From contig QKYT01000115.1 of assembly GCA_003550305.1 (NCBI GenBank), forward strand, positions 202,535 to 225,252: a DNA stretch of 22,718 nucleotides. Reading direction: 5' to 3'. This document shows, piece after piece, positions 9,098 to 19,118 of the stretch. Each line of letters begins with the position of its first letter. Within the stretch, counting starts at the first letter, position 1. Both the position numbers and the translations under genes were made by a program. The DNA is from Glomus cerebriforme. Lineage: Eukaryota; Glomeromycota; Glomeromycetes; Glomerales; Glomeraceae. The notes below the pieces were generated by a model that had not been told where the DNA came from, ran no database searches, and worked only from the letters and a program-made list of their open reading frames with translations.

Positions 9098-9396
9098 CAG
9101 TATTACTGTTCATTTCTCGATCGGGTCGGATTGATCGAAAAAATGTATAACCAATTAGTTACAATTGAGCAATTGAGCACGATGTTTCTTACAGCTGGAT
9201 CGATCATATGATTCATATCATAAACAATAAATATGATTGGTCACCGCGTATGATTATTAAAATCGATCCGGGCGAATACCAATTTTTGAAGATCGGTTTG
9301 ACCGACCTCTGAGGCTCTGACCGCTTCAGCAACCAATCACTTAAGGGCACACTTTGCGATCAATCCGGTCCGATCTAGAAATGAACAGGACTATTG
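9098..9396. mobile_element. MITE-like element with 40-bp terminal inverted repeats
   Basis: The left end (9098-9137) and the complement of the right end (9357-9396) match at 34 of 40 positions, sharing CTGTTCATTTCT and CGGATTGATCG. The 299-bp element is clearly richer in GC than its surroundings, has no ORF and contains further self-complementary pieces (TGATTGGT near 9234 against ACCAATCA near 9332; CGGTTTGACCG hairpin near 9294). The left end starts with CAGT directly after a TA, as in Tc1/mariner elements, but the right flank reads TTA, so a clean target duplication cannot be shown. The superfamily is therefore left open. Confidence 0.65.
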
Positions 9397-10227
9397 TTAA
9401 ATATATAGACTGCCGTAATGCCATAATCGTAATATTAAATTGGATTTACTGATGTTTTTCCATCTAAATATTAGTAGACTGTAATTATAAATTGCTTAAA
9501 TGATCAATGAACGAGTATTATATGTAAAAAAAAAAACAATAAATAATTGTAATTTATTAATTAGACATTACATCAATATAACAATTCATAGTGTAATTCA
9601 TTTTGATCATATTGATATTATGACATCGTATTATTTTGTCATCATAATAAAAATTCAACATTACCAGATTACCTTACCATAATCCATAATTTATCTCCTA
9701 TATTAAATAGGAGACGAATTATTAGAGATTTTCTTAGCAAAGATTAGAAGTATTTCGGTTGATGCTTTCGAAACGATTTCTTAAAAGTTCGAACATTACT
9801 TCATTTTGATATTATTAATGATGATGAAGAATGGTGTATATTGTATATAAGAAATGGAAAGTTACATAGAAATTTATTTGACTAATCAAGGTGAGTCAAA
9901 ATACTTCGATTTGGTGATGCGCAAATTATTTACCAAATCATGAAAAAATCACGTTACATACTTATGTATCTGATATAAATTCTGCCATATTTTGTCATAA
10001 CAAGCCAATTCAAAAAAGATATATTTACAAAGTACAGCTAATAATAAAATTCGGTTGACTCAACCTGACCCATATAATGTCTTTAACACTTTGAGCATGA
10101 TCGTATATAAATTTTATACTATATGAGGCATAGTTCATATTTACACGTCACGTTATTTGCGTCATTGCTGTTGTATTAGAAGACAAAAGGGCGAATATTA
10201 ACGGACTAATTTAACTAAATATATAAC
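9397..10227. other. AT-rich stretch without a recognised gene
   Basis: Holds a small perfect palindrome (TCTCCTA at 9694-9700, TAGGAGA at 9708-9714, 7-nt loop). A 60-codon frame at 9500-9682 from an ATG is rich in Ile/Tyr/His and looks like a chance opening. Nothing else can be supported. Confidence 0.45.
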
Positions 10228-10440
10228 TTGAAGGTAACTTCCAGAGATCAGACGAATAGCCCAGANGGTATCCGTTGCAATCCTCAATCCCAATCATTAC
10301 ATCTATCAAAGGCTATAACACTTCAACCGAGATCAAAGCTACATTCCTTCAGACATTTTATAACGATCGAAATTGTTGTCATACGAGAAAGTACGCCCAA
10401 AGAGCACCAATTTGTAAGCATGAATATAACTTGGAAATGA
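10228..10440 (+). pseudogene. Coding-like fragment, unrecognised
   Basis: A 70-codon open frame (TSRDQTNSP, then LHSFRHFITIEIVVIREST) with balanced composition, but it begins at TTG and has no ATG. A second frame over the same bases gives LPEIRRIAQ and VSVAILNPNHYIYQRL. The N at 10266 is one of the few outside recognised multicopy sequence, which may mean that this piece too has near-identical copies elsewhere. Likely a remnant; no family assigned. Confidence 0.2.
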
Positions 10441-11096
10441 AAATTAGTAATTAATTTATTAACTATTCCCAGGCTAAATAAGTATTTTTTAGTAGAGTCT
10501 ATTGATTGACAATATTTTGAAATCTTAAGAGACATATCGATAATTTCTGGAGATCAGCAATAAATGCACGAAGTTCATGTCTTATTTTTTTTGCATTTTT
10601 TAATATTTTTAAAACCGTTTATTAAATGATCCTATACTGGCTATATTTTTTTCTTTTTTTTTTAAAAAAAAAATGGATTTGAAATGAATAATTTACTCAG
10701 TAAGTATAGTTGTTTTTATGACGCAGTAAATTTATGATTTTGTGACACGTTCCAAACTTAGAGCACTTTTCAAAAGTGAGATTTACATATTATTAATAAG
10801 CTTGTGAGAAATAATTGAATAATAACGTGGTAGTATTTATCAAAAAAGTGTCATATTTATTTAAAAAAGAATATAAATTAATCGAAAGAAAAAAAGAAAG
10901 GAATGGACCCATCTCATAACGGATTATCCATTGTTATTCTGCAAATAATTTTATAAGATATTGTTTATGAGTATCATACTTTTTAAGTAAATATCATTCA
11001 GATAGAAACCGGCAAATTTTCCATCAAAGAAAGAGGATTATGCTAAATCAGAACAAAAAATTTTCTCATCCGAAACTACTTCTAACTAATGTCTAG

Positions 11097-11222
11097 CTAG
11101 TGAAATATTCAAAGAGATCGATAAACATAGTTTTAATCGTTTCCCTAAAAGATACTTTACCAGAAATATTAGCAGAAGTTGGTCAATGTGAAAGATATAT
11201 TGCAATATCTACTAGAACTTAA
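11097..11222 (+). pseudogene. Coding-like fragment, unrecognised
   Basis: An open piece ending at TAA 11220-11222 whose last 24 codons read DTLPEILAEVGQCERYIAIS plus four more residues. The Pro/Glu/Gly/Cys content is unlike the surrounding AT-rich filler and suggests a former exon. No start codon or splice sites can be assigned and no family is recognised. Confidence 0.2.
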
Positions 11223-12219
11223 CCAAAAAAAATAAGACTAACATTATTAATTTCTTTCAATGATCTTGATTCGTTAACGACATCTTTTATAAAATTTTGA
11301 TTGTTAAGTCCACCTTTGAATTTTTAAATTCAAATTATTCAAATGATAAAATGAGTTCTTGTAAATTTGTGAATATACATACAGTATATATTTCTAATTT
11401 GGTTAATATGAGAAATAACATTTTTATCTTAGTTAGAATATAATAATTTCGTTTTAATGAAATGTATTAATTATTAAGCGAAAAGAAACGAATAAAATTA
11501 CGTTTGCATGATTATGATCAAAGCACAAATGTATATCGTTAAATATTTTGATAATAAAATGACAAAGTTAAAATACGACAAACATATTTAATTATTAATG
11601 ATTTATTAATTTTATTCTTTTAAAAGACAAAAACTTTGAGGTAGAAACAAAATTGCTCAAGTCAATTTGGAGTAATTTTTCGGCCATACTACTTTTGGCT
11701 TAAATCGTTCCTTTTTAAAATAACTCATACAAAATATATAAAATACCGGCAATATTTTAATAATATAATGACAAATTTAATAAATTTAGTAAAACCGGAA
11801 GATCGTGTCAAAATCGAAACTTAATCGTGATTATCGAATACAATGCTTATTATATTTTATTTATTTTAAATAAATATAATTTCGAATTTTCTATAAGTCT
11901 TACAATAATTAATTTTTATGAGTTTGTAATTTTTTTATTTCATATTATTAAATTAAATTCACGATAATATTAAAGTATGTTAAATAATCAAATGGTATAC
12001 TTTTACCCTTCTTTAAACCCAAAAAGTCTAGAAATAATAGAAAAAAAAATTCATTTTTGACTACATATGACGTGATTATGTGGTTAATAATTGTAGTGAT
12101 ACATTAAAAAAGATTATGATGATCATGTTGATGAAACACTCATTTTTATTATTCGCAAAGGTTACAGTAATGTAACACGAACGAGGTCACACTTTCACTC
12201 ATTTATTTCATCGGCAAAA

Positions 12220-12277
12220 GTTTCACCGACAGGGACATTTTTCGATAAACGTTTTCACCGACCGACAGGGGCATTTT
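12220..12277. repeat. Imperfect direct repeat, two copies
   Basis: GTTTCACCGACAGGGACATT (12220-12239) recurs as GTTTTCACCGACCGACAGGG followed by GCATTTT (12251-12277). The GC-rich CACCGAC core is unusual here. It may be the remains of a mobile element end; no partner in inverted orientation was found. Confidence 0.4.
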
Positions 12278-12895
12278 ATTGACATTATTTTACTGACTAA
12301 TAAAAAAAAAATTTTTATTCCAACTATTTTAATTAAATCATGAGGTCATATTCAAGATTTTAATTACGGATACTACTTCTGGTAATAGATGTTAATTAAT
12401 AGACTCTTTATAGATAAAATAATTATCTGTTAATAATTTTGCTGAAATTACATAATTTTATAATAAGTTCGTTATATACTTATAATCTTAATATTATTGT
12501 TTTATAATATTATTATAAAATTTTTAACAAATCACAACAATCACAACAGTAAATCGGGCAAATTTTAAAAAACATTTGAATGCTCCTTAATTTAGAAACT
12601 TTTTTACCAATAAAAAAAAACAAGTATATGCAACAATTTTATGTCAATTATAAATTTATTATAAAAAAATTAAAAAAAAAATTATTATTAAAATTAGAAT
12701 TAGAAAAAATTTAAAGTCTATCATTACATATTAATTAAATATACAAAAAATTCGAAAAGAAATGATATGTCAATTAGATTATTAGAGTACAGAGTATCTT
12801 TTCAATAATTTTAATTCATCTAAATATAAAAAAAATTAATTATTAAATTACAATGTAAAATTAAAAATAATGAAAAAAATTATGATATATTATTA

Positions 12896-13447
12896 TTAAT
12901 TAAGTAAGAAATTGGTTAGGTATTGCGTCAAAGACCATTTAAGATTTTCTTTCTGATATATTGTAAAAAGGGAAATCTCTTCATGTCCTGTAACCTGATT
13001 CATTTCAATACCATAAATTTTAAAATTCAAGTAATTATTAATCGAAGAAGGGGTAACCAATTCGCATGTTATTTGATAACTTTGACAGTCACTTAGTTGT
13101 AGATAAAAGAAGACGTATTCATTTTCTTTTAATTGCATGTTAATTGACTTATTTAATGAATCTTTAGAAACCTTTTCACATTTAATGTGATAGTTGAAAG
13201 GATCACCAGGTGGTTGATAAAAAAATTTATCAGGATGGGCAGGTAAAGTTTGGAGCATTGAATATGCTTGGTCTGGTGAATTGTCAAGTAACGTATAATA
13301 AACATTCTCATTTGAAGCGGTTAATTGTTCAGAATATAATTGAGAGGGAATAGTAATAGAATCGTCTTGAGTAGGAGTTTTATTATATTGTGCTTTTTCA
13401 GGATATTGAGAGAAGGATAAGAGTTGAGGAGATTGAACGTTTTTCAT
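12896..13447 (-). CDS. Hypothetical protein, 183 aa
   Basis: An intact single-exon frame from ATG (13445-13447) to TAA (12896-12898). Residues 1-60 are polar and Gln/Ser/Thr/Pro-rich (SPQLLSFSQYPEKAQYNKTP), probably disordered. Residues about 65-183 look folded, with alternating hydrophobic and polar residues suggesting beta strands (YVFFYLQLSDCQSYQITCEL, then LNFKIYGIEMNQ) and aromatic-rich PAHPDKFFYQPPGDPFNYHI before them. There is no signal peptide, membrane segment or recognised domain. A TATA-like box lies 47 nt upstream. The frame is long for DNA this AT-rich and uses balanced codons, so it is very likely a real gene, perhaps specific to this lineage. Function unknown; no neighbour on the same strand hints at one. 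Confidence 0.75.
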   Translation of the reverse strand: MKNVQSPQLLSFSQYPEKAQYNKTPTQDDSITIPSQLYSEQLTASNENVYYTLLDNSPDQAYSMLQTLPAHPDKFFYQPPGDPFNYHIKCEKVSKDSLNKSINMQLKENEYVFFYLQLSDCQSYQITCELVTPSSINNYLNFKIYGIEMNQVTGHEEISLFTIYQKENLKWSLTQYLTNFLLN

Positions 13448-13494
13448 ATTTGAAAATGAATTAAATTATTATGAATTAAATTATTGAGAATAAA

Positions 13495-13504
13495 GAATTT
13501 ATAC
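13495..13504 (-). promoter_or_regulatory. Probable TATA box of the 183-aa gene
   Basis: GTATAAATTC on the minus strand ends 47 nt before the ATG. Between the two, GAATTAAATTATT occurs twice in direct repeat (13459-13485). Confidence 0.4.
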
Positions 13505-16500
13505 AAAATTTTATTTAAATTTCCTTTATTTCTTTTTACTTTGAAGTTGATTTAATTATTTTTGTAAAAATGAAAGGAAATGTTATTGAAAAAAAGGTCG
13601 TTTAAAAGTGTAGTATTTATAAGAAAAAATATATAATTTTACGTATTAAAATTTATCTTTAAAAGATGATACATTTTTTTTTCTACGTGTGTGTCACACA
13701 AGATAATTTAATCATCATACGATCATCCGATTTTTTTCTGTCAGATTCTTCTGAATTACATAATATCAAAACATTCTATATCTTTACTTTTTTTTTCTTA
13801 AAATAAACTGCAGTAAATACCCGAAATAATTGATTTTCTCATAAAAAAATTTAAAATATTACTAATGTGTTACAAGCGAATATTATATTATTGCGTAACG
13901 TAATTAAATTCTTAATTTTTCGTAGTTCGATTTCAACGAATTTTCTGATTAAAAGTCGTTTCTTATGATTCACTTTGATCTGAGCAAGCATCAGAAAGTT
14001 TAACTATTTCAAATGGAAGTACTCTTCATGAGAAGACATTACTCTTCAAATCATTCAAAGAATTCTTATTAAGCGAGAAATTTTCATTTTTTAATTGTAG
14101 AATTATTTGGAATATTGTATGAAAAAAAAACTTAGTAAAAAACTTATAAATTTCATTAATTATTAATATGATTTTGTGAAACCAATGTGAAAAAGATTTC
14201 TTTCTATTTAGGTATGTTGACGTCAAACGATCTCAATAGTTTATTTATATGAATCATATAAAGATATTGCATTGTCGATAGTTTTTTTTTACATTAACTC
14301 GATTTATAATAACTCTTTGATTTAAACAAAGAATTTAATATTTGTTAAACCTCAGCCTTATCTGCACATGGAGAGTTTATTCGCTTTTTTTAGTAAAAGA
14401 AATATTTTTTGAGCCTAGTGTATTTTAATTTAAAATAATTCAAATTAAATTTTTATATCAATTTTTAAGCTTTTATAAAAAATATTTAGTAAAAAAAAAA
14501 AGGTGAAAATCCGTCTATTCGTAAAACACTCGTCAATTATTAACTTTTATTAAATATTGTACGTCACATGAAAGGAGGGTTTCAAATTTTTATGTACTGC
14601 ATAACTTACGAATATCGGATGCAACAGCGATCTGATTAAGTTTTGGAATCATGAATTACGCTAATATTTTATTCAATTTTGTTTTATTTTTTTTTTCTAG
14701 ATCATATTTTCATTTAAAAGACCACCGCGTTATTAAAGTATTATGAGAACGAATTTTTTCAAATTCGTCACACATTATCTGTTACACGTGTGCCACGCCC
14801 GAATGCCATAATGGTGATTATTTCATGCCATTTTTGAATGGTACGTAGAGGAATCGATAAGACTGAGATAAAAAAAAAACAAGGAAATTTATTTCAATAA
14901 GACCAAGCAATCTTTTAAAAAAAAAAAGAACTTAAAGTCTACTATCAGAATTAATTCGTGATGCTAGATAAAACGGCTTAGAATATACTGTACTTGTAAC
15001 ATCGTGATATACAAAATAGTCTAAGTTTACTTTCGTTTATGGTTTTGAGTGGGATGCAAGATAAAATAATTTTCTATTGTCCAGTTTCATTATAGATTGA
15101 TCAATTTCCATAATAAGTTAGGGTTTTACGGGTTTTACGGACTAATCAAGCAATTTCGGCAATTTTGCCCCACAACTGATCAGATCGACATATTTACTTA
15201 GAAAGTTGCATTAGAGTGGAGCTTTTGCCGGAGTTTCACTTCATTTTTAATTCTGTCTGGAATTCCACTCTAATCTGGCACGGTGAAAATGAACTACTCC
15301 GAAATTCAGGAACTTATCGGTTATAGAAATTTTATTAGATTGCAAGAAACATACCATTTATCGAATTATTATTTTTTTTAACCGCAGAAAATATTTCATA
15401 ATAATAAAATAATTTGACAAACGAAAACTTATAATACATATTTTCAGAAATATTTACATTAAGAGTTTATTATATCAATTTTATTAATAAATTTTAAACT
15501 TACCAATGCAAGTATTGCTAGGTAGTAACTACAACACTTTATCAGATTTAAGATTTTTATTTATAATTTTTTTTTATTTTAAAAATCCTTAATATGAAAT
15601 GAGGTATTGAAGGTATTAACTTTACATGAGAAGAAAAAATGTAATATAAGAGAAAAGAAAAAAAGGAATTCTAGATCGTTCACCCGATATTTTCAATTTC
15701 TTAATGCCGGCCGAGAGACATAATGCCGGTAATAAATTAAGTGCCAAAATTAGTCAATATTAAAACCGATTAAACGATTTGCAAATTTATAACAGCTGAA
15801 CCTGATTTTCTATTATCTGTTATTATTATTATTATTATTTTAGACGCATAGCAATGATCATCGAAATCGGAAAAATTTTACCCAATAAAAGGCTAATGCA
15901 TTTTATACAAATTATTGATCGCTCATACATAATATAGACTATTAATAAAAAAAAGGAGTAAAAATCGAAGATCGATACTATTTTTCTTTCGATTAATTTA
16001 AGGGTGCGTTTTGATGATTCATGTATATGCTAATCATTTTTTCAGCTGAGGATTGTCAGCGAAGGACCGATTTATATGAAATCATCCTCACTTGTAGAAC
16101 TAGTTAAAAGACAGTTTTTAGCGAATCCTTCACAATTACAGTATAATATACTCTTACAAGACTTTCGTTTTGTGAAATATCGGATTTATTCGTGCAATCT
16201 GTGAAAAATGTCATTAATACATACCATAATTTCTGTGTGAAACACAAAATTTAGAAGCCATAATAATTTTTGTGCTTTAATTTTTACATTATATCTTTTT
16301 TTTTCACTGTGGATACAATTTCCAATAGCATATTTATCCACCAGTTTTTTAATAAGCGACATAAAATAGAACAAACTATTCTGAATGTAAAAATTTATAA
16401 AACTCTTCGGCCTTCAAAATTAACCGAAGTAGATGCTGGTCGTTTAAAACTATGAAGTATGTAATTGTTTGTAAATTAGCAAAATGAATAAATTTTCATC

Positions 16501-16662
16501 TCAATGATAAAGTTTGATTATGTTAGAATGAAAACTAAATAGAAAAAACCCCAAGAGTATAAATTTATATTATCTTTTTTTTTTACGATGTCTCGTAATC
16601 TTCAGTTAAATATAAAATCCAATAGAATTCATATTAATAATGTCAGTATTTCTAAACAAATA
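13505..16662. other. Long AT-rich stretch without a recognised gene
   Basis: Homopolymer tracts, a TTATTATT run near 15815-15840, and one fold-back structure (listed separately) in a GC-richer island at about 15120-15310. Short ORFs of 60-66 codons (14026-14226 minus, 16186-16374 minus, 16270-16455 plus) are low in complexity or lack ATG starts. The end of the last (KIYKTLRPSKLTEVDAGRLK) looks slightly protein-like but is too short to call. Confidence 0.45.
15210..15274. repeat. Short fold-back element
   Basis: ATTAGAGTGGA (15210-15220) is repeated in perfect inverted form at 15264-15274, preceded by TGC and followed by GGCA, so the arms extend imperfectly to about 15 bp. The element is only some 70 bp and has more GC than its flanks. 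A second, interleaved pair overlaps it (GGAGT..TTCATTTT at 15230-15247 against AAAATGAA..ACTCC at 15286-15300). Probably a tiny MITE or the overlap of two; no target duplication was identified. Confidence 0.45.
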
Positions 16663-16727
16663 CAGTGGCGGTCAAAAGTATTGCATCACCGAAATGAGAA
16701 ATGTAAAATGGAGATCATTTGTGATAC
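16663..16727 (+). repeat. Left terminal inverted repeat of the Tc1 element
   Basis: Starts CAGTGGCGGTCAAAAGTATT and ends GATCATTTGTGATAC. Matches the right end at 62 of 65 positions; the differences are at position 7 (C/T) and two bases near position 48-50. Confidence 0.93.
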
Positions 16728-16869
16728 GTAAGGCTTGACACCAAAAAATTATTTTATTTTGATTCTTCAATACAAAGATTATTAAATTGTATAAAAATTT
16801 ATAATACAGTATATTAATAAAATCAAACGTCAAAAAACCTTAATTATTGTTCAAACATGCAATGCATTT

Positions 16870-16879
16870 CTTTTGACCG
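16870..16879 (-). promoter_or_regulatory. Inverted inner copy of the transposon end motif (left)
   Basis: On the minus strand CGGTCAAAAGAAATGCAT closely matches CGGTCAAAAGTATTGCAT in the left terminal repeat, but in the opposite direction, about 207-217 bp from the element's end. It may be a second transposase-binding site; inference from sequence only. Confidence 0.45.
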
Positions 16880-16958
16880 TTATTAGTAATTTTTCATTAT
16901 CATAAAAAAGTCCAACAAAAAATGATTCAAATAATAAAAAATTTTAATAAACTTTAGT

Positions 16959-17981
16959 TTACCATCTTGTATAACCACCATTAGCTTTAATTACATCATT
17001 TATACGAGCTGGCATAGTATCAACTAACTTCTTACACACATCATTCCCCAACTCGACCCAGATCTTTTGAATCGCATCCCACACATCATCCTGGGTTCTA
17101 ACAGGTGTTTCAAGACGCCTCAAACGACGGTCTATTTCATTCCACAAATGTTCGATCAGATTTAAATCTGGAGATTGTGCTGGCCAATCGAGTACTCTAA
17201 TTGAATTATTTTCAAACCACTGCTTCGTAAGACGTGCAGTATGTTTGGGATCGTTGTCCTGCTGGAAAATAATATTGTCTTTATCCATCCCATGCCACCC
17301 GATGGTTCCTAGCAAGTCCTCCTCCAAGATCTGATGATATAAATTACTATCCATATGACCATAAATTCGGCATATGTTACCAACCCTATCAGATGTGAAA
17401 CATCCCCACACCATGATACTGCCCTACCCAAATTTGACTGTTGGTTTAACATGATGATCTTTTAANNGCTCCCCTGNTTTTTTCCAACAATATTCTCTGC
17501 CATCTGACCCATAAATCATGAATTTTGACTCATCTGACCAAATAACTTTACTCCAATCCTCTGTTCATGATTGATATTTTCTTGCAAATTTCAAACAAGC
17601 AAATCTGTGTTTCTTTCGAAGGAAAGGCTTCTTACGTTTAATTTGTGAGCTTAATCCATTTCGTCATAATGTACTTTTTACTGTACTCTCACTCACTTCA
17701 ATTTGATCTTCTGTTTTTAAGTTTTTTTGGATAGCAACTGCATTGGTACACTCGCCTGTTGTAATAAACCACAGAACTTTTCGTTCATATCGACCTGTCA
17801 GAAGTCTTAGACACCCAACTTTAGAATTATTTTTAAAGATACCAGTGGCATCTTTGTGTTGCTTGATTCTTATAACAGTTGACTGAGAAACTCCTTCTTT
17901 ATCTGCTATATAACGAGAGGAAAATCCCTCTTCAAGTAGAGCATAAATCCTAGACCTTTGTTTAGTAGATAAATAAACCAT
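16959..17981 (-). pseudogene. Tc1-type DD34E transposase with three nonsense codons
   Basis: One continuous frame from ATG (17979-17981, MVYLSTKQRSRIYALLEEGF) to the stop at 16959-16961, about 340 codons, the usual Tc1 length. The N-terminal helix-turn-helix (LSTKQ to SQSTVIRIKQ, roughly residues 3-45) would bind the terminal repeats. The catalytic triad is present: Asp in WSDESKF (17532-17534), Asp in FQQDNDPKHTA (17256-17258) and Glu in PDLNLIEHLW (17151-17153), with 34 residues between the last two. In-frame stops TGA at 17664-17666, TGA at 17565-17567 and TAG at 17424-17426 break it; there are no frameshifts. Three N bases (17466, 17467, 17477) fall in the middle. A TTG-started extension to 18062 is less likely than the ATG. 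This copy is inactive as read. Confidence 0.92.
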
Positions 17982-18100
17982 AAGTAATTTGTAAGTTTGT
18001 AAAGTGCAGAATATGTTACGATCTACATTTTTTATATGTTCATAGTTATTTTGTAAAGCCAAAACAGCATGTTATGATAAAGAAGTTTATTTTCGTAAAA

Positions 18101-18110
18101 TGGTCAAAAG
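18101..18110 (+). promoter_or_regulatory. Inverted inner copy of the transposon end motif (right)
   Basis: TGGTCAAAAG on the plus strand matches the right terminal repeat's TGGTCAAAAG but in the opposite direction, about 199-208 bp from the end. It mirrors the inner site at the left end, and the two inner sites share TTTCTTTTGACC when read inward. Confidence 0.45.
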
Positions 18111-18244
18111 AAAGGGATCATGTGTTTTAAGGAATTTTGCATGTGACAAGTGGATTTTTAAGTTAAATGAAAAAAAGATGGCTTAGATTGATAAAATAAG
18201 GTATGACAAATTTACTAAATTGTAATTGTGGCACCACAATCACT

Positions 18245-18309
18245 GTATCACAAATGATCGCAATTTTACATTTCTCATTTCGGTGATGCAATACTTTTGA
18301 CCACCACTG
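18245..18309 (-). repeat. Right terminal inverted repeat of the Tc1 element
   Basis: Read on the minus strand it starts CAGTGGTGGTCAAAAGTATT and ends GATCATTTGTGATAC, the partner of 16663-16727. TA follows at 18310-18311. Confidence 0.93.
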
Positions 18310-18408
18310 TATACCAGACCATACAAAATATATACAAAATAGTGAAGCATTTGGATGTTTTTACAATTTTTGAATATTTTTTTATAGGTCTCAATGCAAT
18401 ACTTCTAA

Positions 18409-18516
18409 ATTAATAGTCATCACCTTCTATTGAACTTAGAATACTTAGCAGAATATAATTCTTCCTATTATGCTGGAGATAGTGATACTGTAAATGGTGT
18501 GAAACCTTACATTTGA
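18409..18516 (+). pseudogene. Coding-like fragment, unrecognised
   Basis: An open piece ending at TGA 18514-18516 reads LEYLAEYNSSYYAGDSDTVN then GVKPYI. The Gly/Asp/Tyr-rich composition is protein-like, and a T-rich tract ending in TATAG lies just upstream (18381-18387). It is on the same strand as the peptidase fragment 600 bp downstream and could stem from the same or a related gene, but no catalytic motif is present to show that. Confidence 0.25.
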
Positions 18517-19027
18517 TATAATAAAGAACTGTAGAGGATATAGAGAAACTGGAGGATAAATAGCCACCAAAAATCCCCTATTAGTAACACTTGCCCATAT
18601 TACATGGTTTAAAATGATGAATCCTATTCGAATCTGAATTACTATTAACTGTTAAGTTAAAAATATTTATTGATTTAATTCTTATCAGATATTTTCAGAA
18701 TACGACGTGAATTCTTGAAGAAAATAATCCATCTAGAGTATAGAGTCTAGATAGTATCATATAATGAATGAATATCCCAAATAATTTTTATACCAAATTA
18801 GTATTAATCCAGATTTGATATATTAAATTTTAATTGATTATTATGCTTATTACATTGACCATTATGTGGCTCAAATTCTGTTTTTGAATCAATATATCGA
18901 CAAAGTAATTTTGGATCTGAAAATCTATCAATTCTTGTGAGTAAATGAAAAATAATTAAATATTTTGAATCATTCAGAATGAAGTGATTGTCATTTTTTT
19001 TAAGGTTGATTTTTAATAAATTTTAAA
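18517..19027. other. AT-rich spacer
   Basis: No gene recognised. Contains a perfect palindrome ATCTAGA..TCTAGAT near 18731-18752 and leads to the TATA-like box at 19028. Confidence 0.4.
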
Positions 19028-19035
19028 TATAAAAG
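19028..19035 (+). promoter_or_regulatory. TATA-like box of the former peptidase gene
   Basis: TATAAAAG, 83 nt before the probable original ATG at 19119. The spacing is longer than for the Sel1 genes. Confidence 0.3.
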
Positions 19036-19118
19036 CAAGAATTCAAATTATTTTCGTATTTTTAATAGTTCTCAATATTTTTATCGAAATTAACACTCAA
19101 ACACTACATTTAATAAAA

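Larger units (their letters stand above)
10441..12895. other. Long AT-rich stretch with sparse coding-like debris
   Basis: Mostly non-coding. Two items stand out: a 41-codon open piece at 11097-11222 and a short repeat pair at 12220-12277, both listed separately. No other gene, RNA or element is recognised. Confidence 0.45.
16663..18309 (-). mobile_element. Complete Tc1/mariner transposon, 1647 bp
   Basis: The element is bounded by TA on both sides (16661-16662 and 18310-18311), the known target duplication of Tc1/mariner. The 65-bp terminal inverted repeats (16663-16727 and 18245-18309) differ at only three positions. It carries one gene, a DD34E transposase read on the minus strand and broken by nonsense codons. 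Near 200 bp from each end is an inverted copy of the end motif GGTCAAAAG. Structurally complete, it could still move if transposase is supplied by an intact relative. The high match of the two ends suggests a relatively young insertion. Confidence 0.93.

Noticed and set aside
10323..10535. 70-codon minus-strand ORF
   Set aside because: It overlaps the plus-strand coding-like piece and has no features of its own.
15121..15146. TTAGGG followed by two GGGTTTTAC words, telomere-like at first sight
   Set aside because: Only one TTAGGG and a two-copy word are present; a telomeric tract would need many tandem copies.
16270..16455. 61-codon plus-strand ORF ending in LTEVDAGRLKL
   Set aside because: It starts at TTG in a T-rich tract, and only about 25 residues look protein-like; too short to call.
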